DNA of 64,000 nucleotides from Pochonia chlamydosporia 170. Its lineage: Eukaryota; Ascomycota; Sordariomycetes; Hypocreales; Clavicipitaceae. Under the pieces are notes generated by a model. It made no database searches and was not told the DNA's origin. It was given only the letters and a program-made list of their open reading frames with translations. The stretch lies in contig NW_019154054.1 of NCBI RefSeq assembly GCF_001653235.2, positions 72,566 to 136,565 on the forward strand, given 5' to 3'. Shown one piece after another: positions 54,731-64,000 of this stretch. The position numbers were made by a program, and so were the translations under genes. Numbering within the stretch: the first letter of the stretch is position 1; every line of letters begins with the position of its first letter.

Positions 54731-57276
54731 CTTGATATGACTGAGGCATCAAGACGTTGTTTAGGCAACACTTGCAAGTGGTGAGTCATTGCCTAGTGGC
54801 ACGGACGTGCCACTAGGTATATATGTATGAGAGAGCTGTCATCCAGAATTGAATAAGAAGAGGAAAAAAGTTCAATCGCAACACTCCTTACCTCCCTCGA
54901 ACAGCGACAGTGGGGACGATAATGAAGATACCACGCCAATACGTCAGTCGGGCTCATATGTCCAGCTGACTACAGCTGTCAAGAAGGCTCCTTTTGAGGA
55001 AGCTCTCATTGCCTTTTTTGTAGTCTGTCAGATAGCACTTAGACTCGTCGCGGATGAACTATTTGTCAACTTTCTTCGAATAGTATATCCATCGATCGAC
55101 AAGTTGCTACCGGGCTGTGGGAATACATTACGAGCCCTGGTTATGGAGGCGTTCAACAAGCGGAAGAAACACCTGAAGGAGGTCCTGGCTCGGTCAGCTA
55201 GCAAGATTCATTTCTCCTTTGACCTCTGGACGTCTCCAAATCATTTGGCCCTCCTCGGAGTAGTTGCTCATTTTATTGATGAGTTTGGTCAAAACCAGTC
55301 GGTACGTTTACATTAATTAAGTGTATAACTAGTTACCAGTGACTTAAGTCAACCGACTTTCATTTTAGATTCTTATTGCGATACGCCAGCTGCATGGGTC
55401 CCACTCAGGAGAGAACCAAGCAGAGGTCATAAAAGAGGTGATTCATGAATACAACCTCCAGAATCGTGTTGGTTATTTTGTTACAGACAACGCTTCTAAT
55501 AATAATACCGCTATCGACGCCCTCGTCGCCTGTTTCCTCCCTCACCTTACACCAAAGCAACGACTTGGCCGACGTCTACGCTGCCTTGGCCACGTTATTA
55601 ACCTCTCTGCCAAAGCCTTCTTATATGGTACAGAATTCAATGCTTTTGAGAAGGATGCCGAGGCGTTTAAAGAACAGTCATCACTGCTGAGGGAGCTACA
55701 ACTTTGGAGGAAACGAGGTCCCGTTGGCAAGCTGCACAACGTAGTAACCTTCATTTGTCGATCACCTCAACGGCGAGAGAAATTTGCGAATATAAGGAGT
55801 CAGTCCGAAGACTTTGCTACCGAATTCGACGGCCTGAAGCTAGTGGTTGACAACGCAGCTCGATGGAACTCCCTTTACCTAATGATCGAGCGCGCTCTCA
55901 AGCTAAGAGACCGTATTGATCGCTTTTGTATCGATCATGCGGAATCCATGCACGGTTCATCTAATAAGAAGGCGCAGTCGACGGAGGAATATGAATCCTT
56001 ACTCAAGCATGACTCACTGACCGCTGACGACTGGGCGGTTTTGACTGAGATCGTAGCCTTCCTAGAGAAGTTCTACACCCTTACAAAGCGCGCGGAGGGG
56101 AGCAAATTGTCGTCTGATCGAGGCGTATTGTCTGACTATATGACCATCCTCAATATCCTTTTGAAGCATGTCCGGGAGTACCGTGACGACTTTAATTTCA
56201 GAGCCGAAAATCCAGATCTAACCTCTCCTGGCATCCGCCAACTCTGTGCATGTATCGTCAATTGCTGGACGAAGCTGGATGAGTACTTTGCAATGGTCAA
56301 TGATACGCCGGCCCACTACGCTGCTATCGTGACGAATCCTCAAATGAAGTGGAAGTACTTTGAGAGGCAGTAGAAGGACGCGCACCTTTGGAAGGATGCC
56401 ACCGACCCTGAATCCTGGCTTCCGGGCGGCAAAAGCGCACTAAATTCGCTCTGGGAGGAGTACAAAAACCTACCCGTTGCAGGACCGTCTGTCGGCTCTA
56501 AGAGGGCCAGGACTCCGGATGATTTCGAGCTTGAAACAGATATGACCCAGTGGGAGAGGAAGAAATGGATGAGCTCGAAACCTGGCTTTCCATGAAGGCT
56601 TTTAAGCTTGGTGCTGACGATACTCTTCCAGTTTATTGGTTACGGCAATCTAAACAGCCTGCAACTCAGCGGATAGCACAAATGGGTTTCGACATGGCCT
56701 CAATTCCCGCAATGTCCAGTGACTGTGAACGGGTGTTTTCTCAGGGCAAGCTTATGATTACTGGACAAAGAAATCGTCTCAAACCAGACATTATTGAGGC
56801 TACGCAGTGCCTACGGATGTGGCTTATTTTGGAGAAAAAAGCCTTGGGATCTTGGAAAGGGAGGGGCAATTGGAAAACTCCACTTGAGTTGTATAATATC
56901 TCGGAATAGCTTCGTTTTCGGCAACAAATTTTCTACGACTAAGCAAGCCTGCCCAAGCCTAAACAAAATCACAACCTTGTCTAGGCCTGCCTGGATAAAT
57001 TTATTTTTGTGTGAGCCTGCCTTGGCCTCGCCTGGAGTTAAGAGGTTGCCTGCCTTGATATGACCCCAGGCTGAGGCTAGGCGGGGCTTTTGAATACACT
57101 GCTCATCCCTACAACGCAATTACGTCATGCGCTACGGCATCGGTATCAAGGTTAATTAGTTAGAGTGATGAAAGATAAAATAATTTAGTCCAGTGGTATT
57201 TACAAATAGAAAGCCATGTACTTGTGGACTGTACATCCAGCTAAGCCGAACCATTGTCTCAATATCAAAATGAGAC

Positions 57277-57368
57277 TATAATTAAGAGCAGTGCTATTCG
57301 CACAGATACAAATCTCTATTTGCACAGATATGTGTCTCACTTTTGACTCACCTAACCCACCCTGGTCA
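57277..57368 (+). repeat. Solo copy of the MULE-end repeat
   Basis: About 90 bp nearly identical to 61501-61592: GAGCAGTGCTATTCGCACAG, ATACAAATCTCTATTTGCAC, AGATATGTGTCTCACTTTTG, ACTCACC. Both copies are in the same orientation and both are preceded by TAATTA. Similarity ends shortly after the CACC. No transposase lies beside this copy. Confidence 0.85.
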
Positions 57369-59270
57369 CCATTAGGAATGTTGCGCAGTGCAGGCGGAAA
57401 GTTACAAACTGGTGGCATCAACTTGATCACGACAGCACGCACAGCGACATACACAGTGACACGTACGACGACACACTGCGAAACACACGGGTTAACCAGA
57501 TCATTGAAACCCTTAAATCAATTTAATTATCATATTTCTATGGAATGCCTGGGTTGTGAAGCATCACGACGACGAAGTGTCCTGTCGGATTCGTGTCCCT
57601 GACCCATGAGTGCCGCCCTCCCTCCTCCTCTCTGTGGCGATATTTCAGTCTTTAAACCTCGGTTTTTACCGTAAGTTATCATAAAAATTATGTCGTTACA
57701 GCCGATCGAAAACCTGGGATGATAATACAGCTCTCGGCTGACGACTCTCGTGACTCTTGGACCTGGTTTGCTGGCGACCTCTCGGCCTGTGATGCTTCCA
57801 CACGACTTCGTCCTACCGCCCCGCCACGAACTCGTCGACGCTTATTTCCTCGCGACGATTGAGACGCATGTGACTGTAGCTCATCAAGTTCGAACTGAGA
57901 GCAGTCACGGCGAAGGCTCGCGTTTAATCGGCGCGAAAGTCTGGTGATATCCGGGTTTTTGATACGGAGAGTCAATGCTCTACTAAATGACAAACTACGA
58001 ACGATTTCCTTTATGATTGGAGTTCATGGCTCACCGGCTCAGGATAACCTCTACGACTCTCAAAGTGACAATCGGGCGCAGCATCCGGCGCCTGTCTTCC
58101 GTACTCGATTCCTATGTTCACTCAATAGGTGCCCTGACACCAACTCCGCCACCCCACCCTGGTAGCAAATCCCGAGCTAACTTCCCGACAAAACCAGCGA
58201 TGGGGAAGGTCCCCGGCCAGCCCGCGAGTCCATGCAATGTTCTTAGACAGCTTACCCGTCGTACTGCCTCAACGACAAGCACTCGGCGGCTGCTTTTTCG
58301 GAACAAGCGCAACTAAAAGGCAGCGTCTGACCAAATGGCCCGGCATTAAGCTTGTCCTTGGCTCCAGTAGGTCCGATGCAAGTCTTTTGGCCAATCACGT
58401 CAGATCTGAGGTTCCTGTGGACATGACAAGATTAAAATACTGTATATGTAACATGGGTTGATAGTTGCCCCCATCCAGCAATCAGGAGCTGTTGCTGCTG
58501 TCCGAGGAGGTTTTAACGCCGGAGTACTAATAGAATGGCTCGTCCGTGGCGCCCGTAATCCTTCCTGGAGAGCTGACGACGCCTCACTACGCAAAAACGC
58601 TCGCAGATCACTCTATCCAAATCTCTAAGCCACACCGCTCACAATAGATCCAAAAACCCGTGCGCAAAGCGGGGCTACGAAGATAAAACGATCAAGCAAC
58701 CAGGTCGGACCTGGGGTAGTGTAGCCAGACTAATCGAGTGTGGGCGTTAGGCAATCTACCCCTCGGACGGTCGCCGTGCACTCATGACCAGACCTTTGAT
58801 CGACATCCTCGGGAAATAACAAGCGCACGGGACAACAACCTATTGCACCCCCGACACAGACCAAATTGCAAAAGTGAGCCGCCACGTGCAAATCAAACGG
58901 GTTCCCACAGTTGATACTGTGAACCGAAGAGGTGGCCTTGCAGCTGAGCCACACTCGGAGTGCCGGGCTTTCCCTAATTATAGACCAGGTGGGGGTGTTC
59001 CATTTAGCAATCTTCCCTCAAAAGGCTCCCGAAGTCTATTGCTTGCATGCCGCTTGCGCTCGTTTGTCCATACTTCAGCAGAGGGTCTTTTCCCCAACCT
59101 TTCCCACTCGCCGCTAGGCGCAACCGCGCCAGCGTCCCACGCCAGCGGCGCCCCAATAACCTTCATGAGTTTTAGCCGCCAATTTCGTGCTTCACCTGGG
59201 TGGTCTTATTTAACCTCCGCGGACGACTACGTGGCGTCCTCTTCGTCCGAAAATCAGAGAAGTTGCCTAC
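57369..59270. other. Intergenic, no gene seen
   Basis: Short frames only. The start may be the body of a decayed or non-autonomous MULE whose left end is 57277. Confidence 0.4.
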
Positions 59271-59330
59271 TACTCGTGCCATCCCCCACATTATTTGGAA
59301 CTCCCGAGCTCGCACTATCTAAGGATCAGG
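59271..59330 (+). repeat. Solo pogo terminal repeat fragment
   Basis: TACTCGTGCCATCCCCCACA then TTATTTGGAACTCCCGAGCT and CGCACTATCTAAGGAT aligns with the first 55 bases of the pogo ends, preceded by the TA. Diverged, no right-hand partner found. Confidence 0.75.
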
Positions 59331-60439
59331 GTTCATGTTGCCGACTCAAGTTCCTCTCCCTCTGGGGAATATTATTCCGTGGCTGAGTGTCATCTTGCGC
59401 TCGCTTATGAGAGGCAATGTGTGACGCTTCGGAGCTCGATCAGCAGCAATGTCAGTTTGGGGATGGTTGCATCTAGCGACAAGTCAGCTTCGGGGTGTGG
59501 GAGAGTGGTGTTGGGACCTGGTGATAGTCAGTGATGTACGTGATCTGACTGGCAAACACATCGGATTGCTGAACACAGCATACCTTCACCAAAAGGCTCC
59601 GGGAAGCCAGTGTCCCTGGACTGGCGTTGTGTCTTGGTTGGGTTTGTGGCAGACGTGACTGAGTTTTGTGGATTAGCCAGAGCATCCGCAACTATGCTCC
59701 TATTACGGGCCTTCTGGTATGCCCATGATGACCTGGAATACATAATTGGAGCTCCGCAAATTACGAGGCATTGAATTCACTGAACGACGTTGCGAGCTCC
59801 TGTAAAGTTCGATGCAACAACGGGTACGGGGGCACATAACGCATTTATCGTTGGTAAAGCTCCTTCAACAGACAACAACTGGCAAATCCTAGTCGTTCCA
59901 TACCCCGAGCCCTGCGACAGGGACATTGATAGAGAAACGTGGACTCAACTAAGCCTGTTGTGGACTATAAAGTATGTCTAACTTAACAACTGTCCTTTGG
60001 TCCAATGGGAGGATGCAAAACGTGTAGCAGCCGTAACGCGCAGCACACGTGTCAAAGTGGTGTAGCACCCGTGTCAATGTCCATAAAGATGCTCGGGCAA
60101 CATCCATTCTACACAGCCGCATCGACATAAGTATTCGACCGTATTTTTTTGCGCTACGGGAGGCTTTGCGGTCGCTGGCGTGGCTTCATCGTCGATGCTT
60201 GGTGGCACTAGCTGGGCCTTAAAGTCGTCCCCCTGTATGGGTTCCCCCGTAGTGTTGAGCAGTATGGGGACACTGGGTAAGAAAATGGTCAATGATTCGG
60301 AAAACAATTTGGTACTTCAAAATACTTTGGACTCACATAATAACCAAAGTACTTCCTCCTTCATGCATATCTCCCTTAAAGGCAAGACTTTAAGTAAGAC
60401 CTATATCCGCTATGAATATAGTAGACTCAAGAAGTATCC

Positions 60440-60442
<3 letters not shown>
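59331..60442. other. Intergenic, no gene seen
   Basis: Short frames only; no domain recognised. Confidence 0.4.
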
Positions 60443-60483
<41 letters not shown>

Positions 60484-60499
60484 TTTTTTTTTTTTTTTT
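60443..60499. repeat. Poly(T) tract, T35-AC-T20
   Basis: 35 T, then AC, then 20 T. Read on the minus strand this is a poly(A) tail following about 200 bp of non-coding sequence, as left by a retroposed RNA (SINE, LINE 3' end). An assembly or slippage artefact in length is possible. Confidence 0.8.
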
Positions 60500-60809
60500 C
60501 GAATCACGGACCAGTTTCCTACTTAGTGCCCCCCCTAGTACCTCTGTGAGCCCGGGTTCCTGTCCCAAGTAGGCTATGCAGCAAATGCTTCCGCCGGATC
60601 CACTGCTGGTAATTGATCCATTGCATACTTGCCGCATTATAAATACGAGGCATACCAATCATCCGACCTAAGGTTTAACCCTTTTTCTATCTCTAAACTT
60701 ATTACACTCATTATCCTCCGAAGACCCCATTCTCCTTCCTCGCTTGATTGACACTCGTTTGAAGGGCTTAGAGGACGTCGAGGAATTGTGTCCAAAGAAA
60801 CTTGAAACA

Positions 60810-61316
60810 ATGAAAGTCATCCAAGCCATTTCTGCTGCCTCTGCTCTTGCAGCTGTTTCTGTGGGAACAAATAGTACTGCGGCTCCCACTATCATACGCA
60901 CTGCATACACCACCTACTGCCCCGTGAGTTGCCTACAATGTATCATATTTCTCCATTTCTCTATGGCCAGGAGTACTAACCAAGCAAAATAGGAGCCTAC
61001 AAAGTTTGCTGTGGGAAACATTACGTACACAGTCACCAAGCCGACTACCTTGACTATCACAAACTGTCCTTGTACCCTGACCAAGACTGGCACAACCAGT
61101 ATGAACACGACGACTCCGTCGCCGCCTCAGACCAAAAAGTTTACCACTTCATCTCTCGTTCGTCTTCACACCAACACTACTCGTCCATCTGCTCAGTCCA
61201 CGAAAGCTTTTCCCACGCCGACTACTTCTAAACCACCTGTCACCGCCGCGGCTCAAAAACAAAACCCTGGTCTCGGTGTCGTTGCTATGGCCGGGTTTGC
61301 TGCCATGCTTTTCTGA
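60810..61316 (+). CDS. ccg-6-like small secreted GPI-anchored protein
   Basis: CDS 60810-60923 and 60993-61316, 145 residues; the 69-nt intron has a GTGAGT donor, TACTAACC branch and AAATAG acceptor. A signal peptide MKVIQAISAASALAAVSVG is followed by AYTTYCPEPT, then GNITYTVTKPTTLTITNCPC, the hallmark of clock-controlled protein 6 type cell-wall proteins. The middle is Thr/Ser/Pro-rich (likely O-glycosylated), and the C-terminal GLGVVAMAGFAAMLF is the hydrophobic tail expected for GPI attachment. It would sit in the cell wall or plasma membrane. Cysteines are conserved only in the YCP and CPC positions. Intact. ATG 60810 is chosen because it opens the signal peptide; the upstream frame to 60744 looks untranslated. 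Confidence 0.85.
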
Positions 61317-61500
61317 GACTTTATTCTGGCTAAATGGTGTAACTTGGCGTTGGCTCGCCGGGACAGCAAATTGTGAGACTGCGACTTGAAATAGAGATGA
61401 CGGTTGCATCTTGCGGGCAATTCGGCTTGCTGTCTAAATCTCGCCAGATCGATCAGCCCATCATAGTAAAAACATGCTATCAGTTGTACAAGGGGTTTTA

Positions 61501-61592
61501 ATTATGAGCAGTGCTATTCGCACAGATACAAATCTCTATTTGCACAGATATGTGTCTCACTTTTGACTCACCCACCCCGCGCTGGCCACCAT
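61501..61592 (+). repeat. Left terminal repeat of the MULE
   Basis: Same sequence as 57277-57368, starting GAGCAGTGCTATTCGCACAG, 175 bp upstream of the transposase start. The right-hand inverted partner would lie beyond the window. Confidence 0.7.
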
Positions 61593-61766
61593 AGCCCAAT
61601 CCTGTGCGATCAGCCTGCGACAGTCAATTCCAATGCAACCGAATGAGGAAAAGGTAAACAGCTAAATCGAGGATCGTCAATCTCTCTCTACGCATAAATA
61701 GAAGCCGTTAACCCTACCACACAATCGTGACGTCCGCTGATACATCATTTCACCACGCCTGTCAAG

Positions 61767-64000
61767 ATGGACATATGCCGCCTTCTCAACGCACTAAGTC
61801 CCTCGCCAGGCCGGACCACTACGGCCACCGCTGCTGCTGACGCCAATGACCCAACAGACGATGACTACACTGGGGCTACGATCCCACCACTACCACCATC
61901 GCCACTCTTTGACACGTACGATGACCTGTTTGCCTTCCTCCGCAACTTCCATCTTTCTAATGGCTCCGCAATAGTGAAAGCCTCCAGCTCCTCAAGGCGA
62001 GATATCGGGGGCATCATCCAGCCAAGCTACATCGTCTTTAAGTGCGACCGCGGCCCACGACGGATGTCACAAAGCTCGGGACTCAGGAAGCCGTCATCAC
62101 AGAAGCTTGATTGTCCCGTCAAAATCACGGCCAAGGCCACCAAATCGTCTACCAAAGAAGTGGACGTATACGGTAGTTCATGGCCAGCATAACCACGGGC
62201 AGTCCCTTGATCCATCGGCGCACATTGTCTATCGCCGCCGCACGGTTGCTCAGCAACAAAAGGAGCGAGAGCTAGCCAACGAGAATGGCATTAGGGCCCG
62301 CGAGATGGTTAGCATTGTTAGAAAAGCCGACAGCCCAGGCTATCACTATTTTCGCACACGAGATATCTACAATGATCGTCAAGCCATCAAACGCGAGCGA
62401 CTTAACGGCCTTACAGCTACCCAAGCCTTCGTCAAGGAGCTTGAGAGCGGGGGTATTAGAGTCAGAACCTTGCGCGACGAAGATGACCGCGTCTGTGCCG
62501 TCTTTTGGACTTACGACTGGTGCCGCACAATGTGGAAGAAGTTTCCGGAGGTGCTCGGTTTAGACAACACGTACAAGACCAACCGCTTTAGGTTACATCT
62601 ATTTCAAGCCACCGGTGTAACGGATCAGAAGTCCCTGGCTAACTTCGCATTCGGCCTTATAAACGGCGAAAAGGAGCACCACTTCCAGTGGTTATGTGAC
62701 CGACTTGACGAGCTTCGCATCGACATTGGGGCTGACACGCCAGAGGTTATAATCACCGACAAGGAACAGGCTCTCCGCACAGCCCTCATGAGCACCTTTC
62801 CAGGTGCCCAACAGCAGCTATGCGTATATCACATCTTGGCGAACGTCCGAGCTAAAATTAACGCTCGCTGGAAGGGCACCGAGGGCGACGATGATGACGA
62901 TATTAGTGTTAAGTCTGATAATAACGTAAACGCCCTTTCCGTTGACCTAAACGACAAGAATACCGACCAGCTCCAGCCAGAGCTAGATCTTGATGTCACC
63001 GCTAGGGGCAGTGTGCAAGACGAGGCAGAGGAGGGGCTTGCGAACCCCTCTGATGACTACAGCCGTGAGGGGATGTTCAAAGCCTTCCGAGCTGTGGTCT
63101 ATGCCGTTGATCACGATACGTTCAAGAACTCGTGGAAGTCCTTTGTCGAAACCTTCGGCAGGCAGCAACGACATATCCTGCGATATATCCAACAGGAATA
63201 TATGCCGTGGCGCAAGCAGTGGGTGAAATGTTACATCGACCGCTATCGAAACTTTGGTCCAAGGGTCAATAGCCCTACGGAGACCGCACATGCAGACGTC
63301 AAGTCTCACCTTGTGACTGGCACGGGAGACCTCCTTTACCTCCACCAGGCTCTTGTCACGATGATTGATAACAAGTCCCGGTCCTATCATCAAGAGGCTG
63401 CGAGACAGATTCAGCGTCAGCGTGATAAGTACCTCAAGCAGGCATGGCTTGGCAAGCTTAACCTCCAGATCACATATCAGGCCATTGACCTTATTGCCAA
63501 GCAGTATCGCTTTGCCCTCGCCGCCCTGCCTGATCAGCGCGAGCCCAAACCGCTACGCCCTTGCACGGGCAACTTTGAGCACCAATACGGCCTGCCATGC
63601 AGCCATGGCATTTTTGATTGCCTTATGAACGGCACGCCTCTGAGACGGAGCCAGATTGCTATGCGTTGGTGGCTCGAGAAGCCGTTGGTACGTCAGCTTG
63701 CCTCTGTCATAAGACTTCAGTATTAACAGCCTACTAGAACGCTGAGGATAAGCTACTTGAAATTCGCGACCCGGCTATTGTTAGAAGCGCACGAGGCAGG
63801 CCGCGCCTGAATGCCGACAACAAGAAGCTCAAGGTTCCGCGATACCTTAAGATCGCGGATTACACCAAGACAGGAAGTGATGCCAACGATGCGGACGATG
63901 ACGATGCTGAAGCTGAGCCTGTAAGATGGAGTCAAGGCAGGCATTCAGCACGAGGCCGTGGTCTGGGCCGACAGCCTAGTCAGAATGCGGGCCGAGGAAC
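61767..64000 (+). pseudogene. MULE transposase with FAR1-type N-terminus, frameshifted, partial
   Basis: 61767-62160 starts MDICRLLNALSPSPGRTTTA and holds a FAR1-like zinc domain (IVFKCDRGPRR, KLDCPVKITAKA). Near 62157 one extra base shifts the frame; the next frame continues KWTYTVVHGQHNHG, supplying the HxH. The MULE catalytic core follows: VLGLDNTYKTNRFRLHLFQA (first Asp), EVIITDKEQALRTAL (second Asp), LCVYHILANVR, and NSPTETAHADVKSHL (Glu). A SWIM-like GLPCSHGI follows. A 50-nt intron (63688-63737, GTACGT donor, TATTAAC branch, ACTAG acceptor) leads to NAEDKLLEIRDPAIVRSARG and an AT-hook-like RGRPRLN tail running off the window. Apart from the one shift it is complete so far. Confidence 0.88.

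Larger units (their letters stand above)
51439..56909 (+). pseudogene. hAT element B transposase, broken by insertion, stop and frameshifts
   Basis: Exon 1 starts MASATEPDSDNGSELTTLYS (51439). A 47-nt intron (51731-51777) is followed by a BED finger near 51820-51935, WKCKHCNE...THLRVHGI, which lies in a different frame from the spliced reading. hAT A interrupts at 51977. The gene resumes at about 54846 with KIHFSFDLWTSPNHLALLG; a 67-nt intron (55302-55368, GTACGT donor) precedes GYFVTDNASNNNTAIDAL, RRLRCLGHVINLSAKAFL and DNAARWNSLYLM. A TAG at 56371-56373 replaces the expected Trp (YFERQ, stop, KDAHLWKD). Another frame break near 56550 precedes the dimerisation part MGFDMASIPAMSSDCERVFS. Not functional. 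Confidence 0.9.
51136..57101 (+). mobile_element. hAT element B, interrupted by hAT A
   Basis: Termini CAGTGTATTCAAACGCCCCG (51136) and, read inwards from 57101, CAGTGTATTCAAAAGCCCCG. Both subterminal regions share GCCTAGCC/GGCTAGG-like repeats. The 8 bases outside (CCAGCACC and CTCATCCC) do not match, so the target duplication has decayed or the ends were rearranged. Without the nested hAT A (51977-54730) it would be about 3.2 kb. A fragment of the same 3' end occurs at 30556-30694. Confidence 0.8.
61501..64000 (+). mobile_element. MULE (Mutator-like) element, right end outside window
   Basis: Begins with the shared terminal repeat and contains a MULE transposase that runs past the window end. 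The right terminus and target duplication cannot be seen. Boundaries on the left are inferred from the repeat shared with 57277. Confidence 0.75.

Noticed and set aside
57291..57602. 103-residue plus-strand frame starting in the MULE-end repeat
   Set aside because: It starts within the repeat, has no domain, and the same start in the other repeat copy is not followed by related sequence.
62983..63393. 136-residue minus-strand open frame
   Set aside because: Antisense to the catalytic domain of the MULE transposase.

Overview
The window looks like a transposon-rich, probably accessory (lineage-specific or subtelomeric) compartment of a filamentous ascomycete (Pezizomycotina; Sordariomycetes is my best guess). 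The evidence is short GT-AG introns of about 46-107 nt with CTAAC-like branch points, Zn2Cys6 regulators, a fungal STAND-type N-terminal domain, a PNP_UDP domain of the kind found in fungal NLR proteins, a ccg-6-like GPI-anchored protein, and fungal pogo/Fot1, hAT, MULE and Helitron elements. I see no rRNA, tRNA or CRISPR array.

Layout. 0.5-13.6 kb is gene-bearing: a Rad60/SUMO-like-domain protein, a chromodomain protein, and three neighbours (6.1-10.1 kb) that share a short C-terminal motif, one of them carrying a nucleoside phosphorylase-like (PNP_UDP) domain. A remnant pogo DNA-binding domain and a Cys-rich DUF3716-like protein follow. 15.3-17.3 kb is a pogo element with about 105-bp terminal inverted repeats (TIRs) and TA target duplications. 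17.9-19.0 kb is a broken Zn2Cys6 regulator. 21-27 kb holds a hypothetical gene, a divergent Ssp1/Sak1-type (CaMKK) kinase with DFD in place of DFG, and a three-exon RING-H2 ubiquitin ligase. 27.7-36 kb is a pile-up: a second CaMKK-like kinase fragment, a 5'-truncated Helitron, a fragment of a hAT end, a broken hAT and a truncated hAT. 38.5-39.9 kb is a PP2A B56 regulatory subunit paralogue. 43.0-48.1 kb is a second pogo copy carrying a nested hAT that looks intact and has a perfect 8-bp target duplication. 49.1-51.0 kb is an intact four-exon Zn2Cys6 regulator. 51.1-57.1 kb is a hAT interrupted by another hAT in the opposite orientation. 60.8-61.3 kb is a ccg-6-like secreted protein, and a MULE starts at about 61.5 kb and runs off the end.

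How it fits together. The cellular genes are signalling and regulatory types (kinase, phosphatase subunit, ubiquitin ligase, SUMO-like, chromatin reader, transcription factors), several looking like diverged extra copies; this is typical of accessory fungal DNA. Most transposases carry one or two frameshifts or a stop. The clearest exception is the hAT at 44369-47517. The most interesting non-transposon signal is the 6.1-10.1 kb cluster, where a PNP_UDP effector-like protein without any NTPase shares a C-terminal motif with a fungal STAND N-terminal-domain protein and with a small third protein. Exon coordinates are my own reading from splice sites and frame; none has been checked by transcripts or database search.
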